A stretch of DNA of 64,000 nt from Urophycis tenuis (lineage: Eukaryota; Chordata; Actinopteri; Gadiformes; Phycidae), in the NCBI GenBank assembly GCA_036785325.1, contig JAXIVH010000007.1, forward strand, positions 11,543,219 to 11,607,218, given 5' to 3'. Under the pieces are notes generated by a model. The model saw nothing but the letters and a program-made list of their open reading frames with translations, was not told the origin of the DNA and searched no databases. Below, piece after piece: positions 9,165 through 20,910 of this stretch; positions within the stretch are counted from its first letter, which is position 1, and every line of letters begins with the position of its first letter. The position numbers and the translations under genes were made by a program.

Positions 9165-9688
9165 TGGCTAATCAGCCAATCATTGGTTACACAGAGAGGA
9201 TAAAAGTAGGACCGGTTCCCCCCCCTGACCTCTCTCTTCCTGCCTTTTCGGCCCACCCACTTCCGGGTCGTTGTCTCTGCCGCTCACCGCATAGCACACG
9301 TAGGCTCACCTTAGCAGGCCTGTTTTGCTCATTTGTTAAAGTACTACTTAACTCAAACGTAACCTCTTGATAGACCCGGCATCTCCGATGCGGTCGTGGC
9401 GATGTACTGGGGTTGTTTACCATCGTTGACCGGAGCCTAGGTGAGTTACGGTGAGCTACCATTGCTAATTGTTTTTAGCCAGGTGCTTAGCCCCTTTCCG
9501 CTCCTCTCCCTCTAACAGTTGCTGGTCACATGGTGTGTGGTGGGTATCCTCCCCGCTGCGCCAACCCTCTTCACCCCTCTCCCTCTTTGGTAGGAACGCA
9601 AACTGACCGGACTGGAAACCGGTGAATTGAACGCAATGGCGAAGTGAGAACAGTACTGTCACGTCAAATCTGAGCGCACTGGAAAATC
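9165..9688 (+). other. probable 5' non-coding part of Penelope-like element 1
   Basis: GC-rich sequence with a TATA-like GGATAAAAG near 9200 precedes the first Penelope ORF. No terminal repeat shared with the 3' end was found by eye, so the element's left border is not fixed. Confidence 0.35.
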
Positions 9689-10818
9689 ATGCACAGAAAC
9701 CGGAGGATTGACCACCTTCTCCAAAATCTTAAAACCATCCTACCGGGCGCTTTGTTTGAAAGAGTTGTAGACTTCACCAAGAAAGCTCAACTGTCACAAC
9801 ATTACAAGAGCAAAGAAAGGAAAACAAAGAAATTCCTCCACCTTCAAAGCAAAAACTCAAACAAAACTGATATAATAAATGGGAGGCAAGGAACAAACCG
9901 ACCCACACAAAGGGAGCTACAAGACGGATGGGTTAACAATATGTCTGTCAGAGAGCTTACCCACCCGGAGAAGGAGGTCTTAGCCAAAGGACTGAATTTT
10001 GCTGTAACACCAGACAAAGTTCCTACAGTTGAACTCATCACAGCGACAGTCAGCCATAAGGAAAAACAACTTAAATGAGACCGAAGCTGAGCAGCTTAGG
10101 CTTAAAGTGGCAGCAACCTTGTCCAGTGCTAAGACCCCACCTTCTAACCTCTCCGCCACTGAAAGAAAAGCCATGATATCCCTGAGCAAGGACAAAAACA
10201 TCACAATCCTTCCAGCGGACAAAGGAAGATGCACAGTCATCTTAAATACTACTGACTATCAATCCAAGGTCTCCGCACTGCTCAATGACAGTAACACATA
10301 TGAGCCCTTGAAACGTGACCCATCCAGTGGTTACAAGAGAAAAGTTATAGAATGCTTACAAAAACTACAAAAAGATGGAGTCTTTGACCGACAACAGTAC
10401 CTCAGACTCTACCCACAGGAGACCACCCCATGCCTATATGGACTCCCTAAGATTCATAAAGAAGGGGTCCCACTCAGACCCATTGTAAGCAGCATCAATT
10501 CAGTGACTTACAACATCGCTAAGTATGTAGCCAACATCTTAGCTCCTCTGGTTGGTAACACACCACATCACATCCAAAACTCTCAGGAGTTTGTGGACAA
10601 AATCCGGGGTCTAAGACTAGATCCAAATGAAACCATGGTGTCATACGATGTAACATTCACCTGCATTCCAACCATGGAGGCAGTGGAGACTGTGAGGCAT
10701 CGGTTAAAACAGGATCCAACCCTACAGGTTAGAACAAACCTCAACCTAGACCAGATCTGTCCGTTACTGGAGCTGTGCCTGAACACCACATACTTCCAGT
10801 TCAACAATACTTTCTACA
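9689..10818 (+). pseudogene. Penelope-like element 1: N-terminal and early RT part
   Basis: Two frames (9689-10078 and 10029-10818, frameshift near 10050) encode the N-terminal half of a Penelope/Poseidon-type RT. Signatures include DKGRCTVIL, CLYGLPKIHK with PLRPIVSS, NILAPLVG, and VSYDVTF where the first catalytic Asp is expected. The frame ends at a Ty3/gypsy insertion at 10819 and resumes at 17605. Penelope-like elements move by an RT coupled to a GIY-YIG nuclease. The copy is dead. Confidence 0.85.
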
Positions 10819-10983
10819 TGTAACATTTTGGCGTTGTCGGCAGGAGTAGCAGAATATTAATAAGTTGTCTTGTGGGGTTGAAAGCAATTTGAGTTTTGTG
10901 GTTTGTTTTGTGTTTGAGTTGGTTATTTTAACGGCAAGAACAGCTAGTGTGTCAGGACCACGTGGGGTAGAGGACACAAGATC

Positions 10984-13525
10984 TTGTCTTCTCAGCTCCG
11001 TCAAGGCATGGAGGAGGCGCAGAGGGAAACGATGGAACAGCGCATGCAGGAGCTGGAGCAGCAGCTACAGAGACTGTCTTCATCCACTTCCCTACCCGGA
11101 CCTTCAAGTAGCTCTATGGACAGCGTTGGGTCAACTGCTACAGAGACTGAGGGGGGGACACGGGTGGTGTACATTCAACAGAGTGAGAAGGTACCAAAGT
11201 TTTCTGGTGATGTGGAGAAGGTTGACTCTCCTAATCTGGAGGAATGGATTGAAATAATTGAGAGCCATATACAGTTAAAAGCCTCTGAAAAAGAGAAAGC
11301 TCTGTGTGTGTATAATCATCTAGAAGCGGCCGCTCGCATAGAGGTTAAATATCTGCCTAAACAGGAGAGGGAGACTGTTGATGGTATACTCAAAGTTCTA
11401 AGAGAAGTATATGGTTGCTCACACTCATTAATCTCTCTTCAGCGCAGGTTGTTTAACCGTAAACAACGTGAGGGAGAGTCATTGTTGGATTATTCCCATG
11501 CCCTTATGTCCCTAATGGACCAAATTGTGGAGTCAGATGAACAAGCTAAACCTAAAGCTGAAAAGGAGCTATGTGACCAGTTTTGTGAAGGTATCAGAGA
11601 TCAGAATCTGGGCGTCAGATTAAGAGACAAGGTCCGTTTGCACCCCCGGTGGACAATCCGAGATGTGCGCAGGGAGGCCATTGAATGGACACAACAGTGT
11701 GAAGGACAGTCTTTTAAGCAAAAGGAGAGTCAGTCTTCTCTACTCTCCAATGAATGTCAGGCACAGGTATCTTGTGAAACAATTGAAAAATCAAGTTATC
11801 CTGAACTAAAAGCTCTTATTGAAGCCCAACAGAAACAATTGGACCTGCTGTTGAAAACAATCAAATCCCCAAACCAGGAGGGTGAGTTTCAGCCTCAATT
11901 TAGAACTAGGGGCCAGCCTAATGGAAAGCCAAGGTGTTTTCGGTGTAATCAAACAGGCCACATAGCACGCTATTGTACTGCAGTCCTCCCTAAAGCTACA
12001 CTGCCTGACAGAACACCCCAAGGCAGAGAACAGGAGCCTGCTACTGAACATAGCCACACACGCCTAGAGACAAACCTCGACCCAAAATCAGATCCAGCAG
12101 TTATGTCCACATTGGTGGGGAAGTGCCCAGCAGTTGACGTTAAGATGGGGGGAAATGTCGTTCCATCATTGTTAGATACTGGTTCTATGGTGACAACAAT
12201 CACTGAAAGTTTTTTTTTAAAACATTTTGGTAATTTTTCCGATTCTCAACTACAGGATTGTGCTTGGTTAGACCTCAGAGCAGGGAATGGCCTAGAACTG
12301 CCATACTGTGGCTACTTAGAACTAGACATCACTATACTGGGAAAATGTGTCTCACAAAGGGGGGTCTTGGTAGTGAAAGATCCAGAGGACTCACTTATGC
12401 AGAACAAGAAAAGGCAGGTCCCAGGATTATTGGGGATGAATGTCATAAAGGGTTTTTATCATGAGTTGTTTGTACAGTATGGCCCTGACCTGTTTGAGGA
12501 GTCTACTGTAGCAGAGGCCCCACAATGGAGACGTGCCCTCAGACATTGCCAAGTGGAGGAGACGATAGCCAACTCCCCTGAGCCTTTCAAAGTGCGTGTG
12601 AAAGGTAAGAGCCCCATTTGTTTAGCAGCAGGTACAATGACTATGGTCCCAGTGACATGTCCCAAGGTCCCCTCGCAACAAAATATAAAGTTTCTTGTTG
12701 CGCCACTACAACAGGAAGAGGGCGAACTACCAGAGGGGCTGTTAGTTTCATCAGCATTAGTAGCATCTCAAAGAGGAGAAATGCATGTACCACTTACTAA
12801 TGTTGGCAAATCTGATGTTTGGCTCCATTCACGGAGAGTGATTGCAACAGTGAGCATGGCAACTATACTACCAGAACACACGTCTCAGGTTGAGTATTGT
12901 AGGGGTGTCAGTAGTAATGAGTGTGCAGCAACTGTATCACACTGGGGAACTGAGAATGGGGTTGGGCGTGGTTGGGAGGTGCCTTATTTTGAGGGGTTGA
13001 ATGGAACGGAGCAACGACAAGCAGCAGCCTTGCTTAATAAATATAGTGGCCTGTTCGCAAAGGACGAAGCTGATCTAGGTTGCACTAATCTTATTCAACA
13101 TGAGATCCCCTTATTGGATGATACTCCAATACGCCAGCCATATCGCCGTATCCTCCCTTCCCAGTATGATGTGGTGAGAGCCCATATCAAACAGCTCTTG
13201 GACAGTCAGGTCATTAAAGAAAGCAGCGGTCCATATGCATCTCCTATTGTATTGGTACAAAAGAAGGATGGTGGGATTAGGTTGTGTGTCGACTATCGCC
13301 GCCTGAACGCTAAAACTAGGAAAGATGCGTTCCCTTTGCCACGGATTGAAGAGTCACTGGATGGGTTGGTGGGCGCAAAGTGGTTTTCTACCTTGGATTT
13401 AGCCAGTGGCTATAATCAAGTTGAGATAGCTGAAAAAGACAGGGCAAAAACGGCATTCTGTACACCCTTTGGATTGTTTGAATTCAATAGAATGCCATTT
13501 GGTCTGTGCAATGCCCCGAGTACCT
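10984..13525 (+). pseudogene. gag-pol: Ty3/gypsy Gag-protease-RT N-terminal part
   Basis: A long ORF in one frame. Order: coiled-coil N-terminus (MQELEQQLQRL); Gag core with PKFSGD and LEEWIEIIE; CCHC zinc knuckle CFRCNQTGHIARYC near residue 320; aspartic protease with LLDTGSMVT near residue 395; then RT with VQKKDGGIRLCVDYRRLN and FSTLDLASGYNQ containing the first catalytic Asp. At about 13520, just after MPFGLCNAP, the frame is lost by a small deletion and the ORF ends in unrelated residues. Gag and pol share one frame. Confidence 0.9.
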
Positions 13526-14285
13526 CATGGAGCGCATGTTTGGAGACTGTCGATATCAATCTGTTCTGTTGTATCTAGATGATGTTGTTGTATTTTCTAC
13601 CTCTATCCAGCAGCACCTAGAAAGACTGGAGGAAGTGTTCTCTTGACTACAAACACAAGGCCTTAAAGTTAAATTCTCTAAGTGCCACTTTTTCCAACGA
13701 CAAGTGAAATACTTGGGACATGTAGTGTCAGCTGAGGGTGTGGCAACAGACCCAGATAAAGTAGCAGTGGTAAGAGACTGGAAAACCCCCACTAACCTTG
13801 CTGAACTTAGGTCGTTCCTGGGCTTTGCCAGCTATTATAGGCGCTTCATATCAGGGTTTGCTAAGTTGGCTGTGCCTCTGCACCATGTGGTGGCAAAACT
13901 AAGCCCAGGTGTTTCAAAGGGTAGGACCCCCAAGAGGGCTCTAGGCCCAGTTTGGACTACAGAGTGTGAAGAGAAGTTTTGCCAGTTGAAGAAAGCACTA
14001 GTCTCTGCACCTGTGTTGGCATATGCAGATTTCCAAAGACCTTTTATACTGGAGATAGATGCGAGCCATGCAGGTCTAAGGGCGGTCCTATCGCAGGAAC
14101 ATGGAGGGAGGCTTAGGCCAATTGCATATGCTAGCCGGGCGCTCAAACCCACTGAGAAGAACATGCAGAACTATAGTTCTATGAAACTAGAATTCCTGGC
14201 ACTTAAGTGGGCAGTATCCGAAAAGTTCAGGGGGTATTTGCTTGGGGGCACGTGTATACGGATAATAACCCACTCAGCCACTTGA
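13526..14285 (+). pseudogene. pol: Ty3/gypsy RT C-terminal part and RNase H
   Basis: Continues the polyprotein after the frameshift. The catalytic YLDD box lies near 13570-13585, followed by an in-frame TGA near 13643. The ORF from 13704 holds KYLGHVVSAEGV and LRSFLGFASYYRRFI (RT thumb), then RNase H with ILEIDASHAGLRAVLSQ and YASRALKPTEKNM. Another frameshift near 14245 separates the end of RNase H (YTDNNPLSHL), which continues in the next frame. Confidence 0.88.
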
Positions 14286-16052
14286 ATACAGCCAAGCTTG
14301 GTGCAGTAGAGCAACTATGGGCAGCCCAGTTGGCACCATTTAATTTGATTTTGAAGTATCGGCCAGGGGCTCAAAATGGGAATGCGGATGCCTTGTCTCG
14401 CCAATATAAAGAGGCAGAAGAGGACTGTGACGGGGAGATGCTGTGTACTCAGTCTGATATCTTTGTCCTTCCAGGCTGCTCCAAGGAAAACCTAGCAACA
14501 CTACAAGAGCAAGACCCAGTTATTGGGCCGTTTCTGGAGTACTGGAGGAAGGCCACACCACCTGATTCAAAGGGGAGGGAGAGGTTTGGTCCGGGTACCA
14601 AAGAGCTTGCTCGTCAGTGGGGACGGTTGAGGGAGGAGGAGAAGGTACTGTACCGCAGTTTTCACTCTCCAGATGGTGGTAGAGAGACCTATCAGCTTGT
14701 GTTGCCTAAATGCTTGCAGAAGGATGTCCTTACCCATTTGCATGATAACCATGGACATCAGGGGGTGGAACGGACTTTGCAATTGGTGCGTTCTCGTTGT
14801 TATTGGCCCCATATGTACAGAGATATCGAAAAGTGGTGTCAACAGTGTGGGAGATGTGTTTTGGCTAAAGCTGTTCAGCCAAAAGTTAAGCCTTTTATGG
14901 GCAGTTTGCAGGCTTCACGGCCTCATGAGATCTTGGCAATAGATTTCACGATGTTGGAACCTGCCTCGAATGGAAAAGAGAATGTGTTGGTTTTAACAGA
15001 TGTGTTCTCTAAATACACTCAGGCTATTCCCACCAAGGACCAACGAGCCAGTACAGTGGCAGATATCCTGGTGAAACACTGGTTCCAGTTGTTTGGCCCA
15101 CCTGACCGTATCCATTCAGACCAGGGGAGGAACTTTGAGAGTAATTTGATCCGGCAGCTATGTAAGGTCTATAAGATTCAGAAAAGTCGTACTACTCCAT
15201 ATCATCCCCAGGGGAACGGTCAGTGTGAGCGTTTTAACCGTACGCTACATGACCTACTGCGCACTTTACCCCCAGATCAAAAAAGATACTGGCCACAGCA
15301 TCTCCCTCAGGTGACCTATGCCTATAACACCACTGTACATCAGTCCACAGGCATGACCCCTTACTTTATCATGTTTGGGCGAGAGCCACGGTTGCCTGTA
15401 GATTTTTTGCTAGGAGCAGAGGGGGAGGAGTCGGAGGAAGGGCAGGAAGAAGACTGAGTACAGAGGCATCAGGAGTTGCTGGAAGAGGCTTACGACCATG
15501 TGCGTCAGCGGTTGGATGCGAGGAGGCAACAGAAGGGACCAGAAACAGGAGGCTCAAGTGAGAGATCCATCTTTAATGGAGGGGGACCTGGTGTATGTCC
15601 ATAATCACGCAGTGAAAGGCCGTAATAAGATACAGGACATGTGGGACGCAACCCCATATCGGGTGGTGCAATGCCCCTCAGATCGCTGCGTTGTTTACTC
15701 CATCACCCCTGCAGACCAAGGTGGGCCGGTGCGTCAGGTACACCGGACTGAGCTGAGAGGTATGCCTGAGGGTGGCCTGAGGACGGATGCCGACCAGGAG
15801 TCAGGGGACGAACAGGAGGAAGCTGGAGACTTGGAAGAAACCAATGCCCCAGGAATGCTGGCTGTCGACTCCATGTCCGAATCAGATTTTTGCCCACAGG
15901 AAATGGTAGAAGAGCAGGATGTGGAGTTGGAGGAGGCTGCAGCGGTCAGGGAGGGCCCTCGTAGGTCCACTAGAAGTACTGCAGGCAAGCATTCAAATCC
16001 CTACCATTTGCCTCAAACGGTGAGGTCAACGGAGGTTATTCAGGGTAGCTGA
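14246..16052 (+). pseudogene. pol: Ty3/gypsy RNase H end and integrase
   Basis: From about 14246 the frame reads RNase H end, then the integrase HHCC zinc domain (HDNHGHQG and CQQCGRCVLAK), then the catalytic core with Asp in LAIDFT, Asp in HSDQGRNF and Glu in GQCERFNR. A TGA stops it at 15455-15457. After a further shift the ORF at 15498-16052 carries the C-terminal module (GDLVYVHN...GRNKIQDMWDATPYRVV) and an acidic tail. Integrase inserts the cDNA into host DNA. With four breaks, no function is expected from this copy. Confidence 0.88.
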
Positions 16053-16648
16053 GTTTGGTCATGCTGAAGGGTTACTGAATTGCATATTTTATTTCAGTAC
16101 ATCGTCGGGGCGCCGATGCATTTTTATGGGGTGATATGTGGCAGGTGGCACCAAGTGAGGAAGGGGAGGTGCAAGAGTTACGGGGCGGATATAAATACAC
16201 CTACCTGTAAACGGAACCTTTTTTGGTTTGGTGGTCGGTTCCAGTCGGTAGAGTGAGGCAGGTGCACACCTCACTCTGTGCGGACAGCGGATCAGCGGCC
16301 ATTAGCTGTTTCTTGCCGTTTCTTTTTTGTTTATTATTTTGAGTATAAGACTTTGTCTAGTCCGCCTGGCAAGTGAGCCGGTGATGGGCAAGAAGAGCTG
16401 GGTGTTGCCCTGGGTGGACTAGTTTTCTTTCTTTTCTTTGTTTGTCTGTTTTGTTTGTTTGTCTCAATCTGCCCTCAATCCCTACTATCCAGTCTAAGGT
16501 AAAAGTTCAGTCAAGTCATCGAGGCAGGCATAAGTTGGTGTGGTTATACCGTTTGCAGTGCCTTAAATTGTGTGCAAACCTTAAGAGTGTTATATCCCAG
16601 TGTGCGGGTTCAACTGTTTGCAGTGCCTTTAATTGTGTGCGAACCTTA

Positions 16649-16855
16649 AGGCCTAGTTATGCTTCGTTTATACTTCCGCGTCGACGCGACGCGTTGGGAC
16701 GGCGGACCCACGGCGGACCATTTGCGGACCCTTTGCGGACCCTCCTCACCTCCCCAAATCCTAGACGCGCGTCGAGGCGACGCCGTCCCAACGCGTTGGC
16801 TTTGGCTGTGGTGTAAACACAGCCTTGATAAATGCTTCGACTGATTGGCGACAAC

Positions 16856-16887
<32 letters not shown>

Positions 16888-17303
16888 CCGTATGTAATGA
16901 TCAGAATGGTCATTACATACGGATTACTAGCGAGTTAAAAAGCCGATAAAGAACGGTTATGTCACGTTAGATCAAGACATTTAGAAAGTAATCCATAATA
17001 AACTACATAGCTGTATATTATATAAAGCAATCGTATCATATAGTCATATCTGTTGATAAAAAACGTATAAAACTTTTGCCTTCATTTCTACTCGAAACTT
17101 TTTTTTAACTCGCTAGTAAACCGTATATGTAATGACCTGAATGGTCTGGTCCCTCTACCGGTGTGGCAATGAATTGCATTTTGAGACGTAAACCCAACGC
17201 AATCCCTCCGCAGAAGTATCACGGGCTCATGACGGCGTCCGAGCAACGGCGTGGCCATTGCGTGATCACGACGCGATCCCTACGCAGAAGTATAAACCAG
17301 GCT
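16649..17303. mobile_element. PIF/Harbinger-like MITE in the LTR
   Basis: Terminal repeats AGGCCTAG...CCAGGCT, with inner motifs TTTATACTTC and GAAGTATAAA, and target duplication TTA on both sides. Same family as the element at 37405-38039. Non-coding. Confidence 0.75.
16927..17116. mobile_element. short MITE with TA target site nested in the MITE
   Basis: CTAGCGAGTTAAAAA at 16927 is matched by TTTTTAACTCGCTAG ending 17116, and TA flanks both ends. AT-rich, 190 bp. Tc1/mariner-like by target site. Confidence 0.6.
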
Positions 17304-17604
17304 TTAATAGTGTTATATCCCAGTGTGCGGGTTCAACTGTTTGCAGTGCCTTTGATTGTGTGCAAACCTTAAGAGTGTTATATCCCAGTTGCCGTGATTC
17401 AACAGTGTGCCAACAGTTGTTTTAACGTTTACCACGAGTGGCTTGATTAATTTTCCCTTGCCTTGATAGATGTTGATGACGAACCATAGAAATGCAAGTA
17501 GGCCTATGACTTGTCAAGCAGATGAGTGTGTTTAATAAACTTATTTAACCTTATTCCCTGGACCGGTATTATTTCTGCTAAATTATCCTATGGCGGGTGT
17601 AACA

Positions 17605-17895
17605 TACAGACAGAAGCATGGTTGTGCCATGGGCTCTCCAGTATCCCCCATTGTGGCAAACTTATACATGGAAATGTTCGAACAAAAGGCTTTAAAATCC
17701 TACAAAGGAACATCACCTAGCCATTGGTTCCGGTATGTGGATGACACATGGGTTAAAATCAGGCATTTACCGAACACATTAATTCAGTGGACGTAAACAT
17801 CAAGTTCACCAGAGAAGATGCCAAAGGTAACCACTTACCTTTTTTGGACTGCGATGTACACTTTGGTGATGACAGGAGCCTCCACATTGGGGTAT
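17605..17895 (+). pseudogene. Penelope-like element 1: RT palm part
   Basis: Continues the Penelope RT after the gypsy insertion: YRQKHGCAMGSPVSPIVANL, then WFRYVDDTW with the YVDD catalytic box near 17730, then FTREDAKGNHLPFLDC. A frame change occurs near 17765. It stops at a LINE insertion at about 17896, and the downstream YRKPTHTDQYL resumes at about 19750. Confidence 0.85.
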
Positions 17896-19748
17896 AAGAT
17901 AAGATAAGATAAGATAAGATATTCCTTTATTAATCCCCCTTAGGAGAAATTCACAGTGACCAGCAGTACAGGGGATAGATGTGCAGTAAGAGCCTGGCTA
18001 AGTCAATACACAATAAACAATAAACAATAAATTAGATTAAATACGAGCTCTTAAGTCAGGTCGGTGACGAGTGAGAACCTGTATGCATACTAGTGTCCTT
18101 GATAGCTGTTTATGGTGCAAAATGCAAAGTAGATAGATAGTGCAAATATGCGGAAAGTGCAAGGTGCAAGATGTGCAAATTTATACAGGTATTCCAGGTA
18201 CAACATATGAATAGACCTGGAATAACAACGGCTAGGACACAGTCCACGGTGTGTGGTGTGGTGTATGTGAATGTGAGTTCAGTCCATTCCATTTGTCTTT
18301 TGTCTGGTGGTGTTGGAGCTTCCTGAGCCTGATGGTTGGTGGGATGAGGGAGCGCCCAAGCACTTGAGGCACTTGGCTGAGTGAGCATGTGGCTGAACGT
18401 GTTCCTGAGTTGCTTCAGTTGCTTCAGTTCGGCATAGTGAGGCTGAGAGGGTAGTTCCGGGTCTCCAGCAGCTTTCCCCTCGTCCTCCTCACTGTCGCCG
18501 CCTCCACACAGTCCGGCTTCATCCCCACTGCAGAGCTCGCCGTCCTCCCCGGCTTGTACAGCTTTCTGGCACCACCGCTCCCAATGCTTCCTCCCCAGCA
18601 CACGGCAGTGAAGAAGGTGACACTGGCCACCGCAGGCTGGTAGAACATCCGTAGCAGCCTAGTGGACACATTGAAGGATCTGAGCCTCCTCAGGAAGGCC
18701 TGCTCTGTAGAGGGCCTCGGTATTGTCAGACCAGTCCAGTTTATTGTTCAGGTGCACCCCAAGGAACTTGCAGGTGTCCACCATCTCCACCTCTTCCCCC
18801 TTTATGGAAACCGGTAATGGGGGACTCTTCCTGCGTCTGAAATCCACCACCAGCTCCTTGGTTTTCCCTGTGTTGAGCTGAAGGTGGTTCCCGTCACACC
18901 ATCCCACAAAGTTCCTCACCAGTTCCCTGTACTCCTCCTCCTCGTTGTCTGTGATGCATCCAACAATGGAGGAGTCGTCCGAGAACTTCTGCAGGTGGCA
19001 TGTTCGGGAGTTGAAGCAGAAATCCGAGGTGTAGAGGGTGAAAAGGAATGGTGAAAGTACAGTTCCCTGGGGTGTGCCGGTGTTGCTAGTCACCATGTCT
19101 GACAAGCAGTGTCGCAGTCTGACATACTGCGGTCTGTCCGTGAGGTAGTCCGTAATCCATGCCACCATGTCAGGATCGACCTGCATCACCAGGAGCTTCT
19201 CAGCCAGCCGGTCTGGCTGGACGGTGTCAAAAGCACTGGAGAAGTCGAAGAACATGATTCTCACCATGCTCTGTGGCCTCTCCAGGTGTGTGTAAGCTCT
19301 GTGAAGCAGGTAGATGATGGCATCCTCCACGCCGATGTGGGTCTGGTACGCAAACTGCAATGGGTCCAGGCAGTCGCGCACCCTGGGCTTGAGATGGTCC
19401 AGAACAAACCTCTCAAAGGTCTTCATGACGTGTAACGTTAGTGCCACCGGTCCCTGTGAGTGTGGAACAGGAGAGAGGGGGAGGGTGGTGCAGGGAGGGG
19501 AGGTGCAGACGCTGCCATGCCCGGATCTGGTGGTCCAGCAGGGAGAAGAGTAGGGCAGGAGGGGGGAAGGGGGGTTGAAGGTCTGGCCCCAGTTGGTGAG
19601 TCAAATCTGTTGAAAAACAGGTTTAACTCATCGGCCCATTCCTTTGTCCCCTCCTGTGATCCTCCGGCAGTTTTCATGCCGGTGATGGTTTTCACCCCTG
19701 CCCACACCTCTCGGGAGTTGTTCTGCTGCAGCTTCTCCTCTATCCTGC
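17896..19748 (-). mobile_element. Rex1/L2-type LINE, 5'-truncated, inserted in Penelope element 1
   Basis: The 3' end on the - strand is a run of (ATAAG) units followed inward by TATTCCTTTATTAATCC. An identical end lies at 54505. The RT ORF is at 19447-18659 (FAYQTHIGVEDAI, FDFSSAFDTVQ with the first Asp, GTPQGTVLSPFLF, FSDDSSIVG at the catalytic site, HLQLNTGKTKELVVDF). The C-terminal part continues in other frames to about 18110. The canonical second box is normally FADD; here it is FSDD. The copy lacks its endonuclease. Confidence 0.85.
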
Positions 19749-20574
19749 TTTACAGGAAACCCACTCACACAGATCAGTACCTTCTCTTTGACTCCCATCA
19801 CCCGCTGGAGCACAAATTGGGGGTTATCAGAACCTTGCAACACAGGGCGGATAATATACCAACCACCACTCAAGCCCAAGCAAAAGAACACAAACATCTA
19901 AAGGGTGCTTTGAGAACCTGTGGCTATCCGGGTTGGACCCTCAACAAGACAACATGCAGAAAGAATAAAAACTTGGAGGGTGAAGAGAAAAAGAACCAAT
20001 GCAGAAACATAGTGATACCCTATGTGTCCGGAGTATCTGAAAAACTCCGGAGGATTTTCAACAAACACGAAATCCCAGTCCACTTAAACCCAGCAATACT
20101 CTCAGGCAGAAACTGGTACACCCGAAAGACAGACTACCACACTCACAAAAGAGTAATTTGGTTTATGCAGTCCAATGCAGTGAGGAATGTAAGGACTCTT
20201 ACATTGGTGAAACTAAACAACCTCTAAACAAGCGCATGGCCCAACACAGAAGGGAAAACTCCTCAGGTCCAGTATCAGCTGTCTATTTACACCTAAATGA
20301 AAAGGCTCACTCCCTTGAGGACAGCAATGTCAAAATCCTGGACAGAGAGGACAGATGGTTTGAAAGAGGGGTAAAAGAAGCCGTCTATGTCAAAGTGGAA
20401 AAGCCATCTCTCAACAGGGGAGGGGTTCTGAGACATCAGTTATCCCCCATCTATAATGCTGCACTTTCAGCCATTCCCAGGAGGGTGAACAACAAAGACT
20501 GCCCAAAACAAACCTCAAGTGGCTCTATGGAACAGAATGACTGTCGTTCACTGGTAACTGCACATCATACCTAA
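19749..20574 (+). pseudogene. Penelope-like element 1: linker and GIY-YIG endonuclease
   Basis: Two frames (to 20227 and from 20158). The first holds YRKPTHTDQYLLFDS and IPYVSGVSEKLRRIF. The second holds VYAVQCSEECKDSYIGETKQ, the GIY-YIG motif with its following ET, then LNKRMAQHRR and VAVYLHLNEK-like residues to the stop at 20574. The GIY-YIG nuclease nicks the target to prime reverse transcription. A frameshift sits just before the motif. Confidence 0.85.
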
Positions 20575-20785
20575 CGACTGTCGTTCTCCAGTGGCCCCAC
20601 CCACCCCTAATGATCATCTTCCACCAAGATGACTCACAGGCCCCAAACAATGGTCAGGTGAAACTACACTAATGATCTATTGTTTTAGGAGTTTTGGTGG
20701 GTGGACACTTCCACTGAGGTTAAATACCTGGGTCTAACTCCACTGTCTGTCAGACTAGTGCGGACTAGTCAGACTGATGCGTTAC

Positions 20786-20825
20786 GAACTGATGAAGCCG
20801 CTTGGATAAGAGGCGAAACGTCTTC
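20786..20825 (+). ncRNA. hammerhead-ribozyme-like motif of Penelope element 1
   Basis: Core CTGATGA 20789-20795 and GAAA 20815-20818. Stem II is GCC/GGC, extended as CTT/AAG around a GGAT loop with one G-A mismatch. Stem III is the self-complementary ACGT. The cleavage triplet GTC is 20820-20822, and a short stem I (GAA/TTC) encloses all. One extra A sits between CTGATGA and stem II. Hammerheads with very short stem III are known in Penelope-like elements and may act as dimers. Activity is not shown. Confidence 0.55.
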
Positions 20826-20910
20826 ACAGACAAATCTAAGTCCAGTTGCGTTCGATTTAACTGTTGGCCGGATTAAACATGACCTGGATGAATGAGAACA
20901 TTCATAGACA

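Larger units (their letters stand above)
16555..17400 (+). repeat. tandem 65-70 bp repeats in the LTR, split by a MITE
   Basis: Units with GTTATATCCCAGTGTGCGGG, TTTGCAGTGCC and TTGTGTGC(A/G)AACCTTAAG occur before and after the MITE: near 16546-16586, 16587-16648 and 17307-17395. The MITE landed in one TTA within a unit. Confidence 0.7.
10819..17604 (+). mobile_element. Ty3/gypsy retrotransposon inserted in Penelope element 1
   Basis: Flanked by the 4 bp target duplication TACA (10815-10818 and 17605-17608). The left end is only TGTAACA, which equals the last 7 bp of the 3' LTR, and is followed directly by a primer-site-like TTTTGGCGTTGTCGG. A complete LTR lies on the right (16132-17604). The 5' LTR is therefore missing. 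Joining the flanks with one TACA restores the Penelope FYRQKHG motif, which fixes both borders. Confidence 0.85.
16132..17604 (+). repeat. 3' LTR of the Ty3/gypsy element
   Basis: Starts TGATATGTGGCAGG after a purine-rich ATGGGG and ends GGGTGTAACA at the target duplication. Without its nested elements it is about 800 bp. It holds a 65-70 bp tandem repeat and a MITE. The start could instead be 16137 (TGTGGCAGG). Confidence 0.65.

Noticed and set aside
16890..16922. Perfect hairpin CCGTATGTAATGA...TCATTACATACGG as a terminator or microRNA
   Set aside because: It lies inside a MITE next to (TA)n/(TG)n repeats and is best seen as transposon structure.
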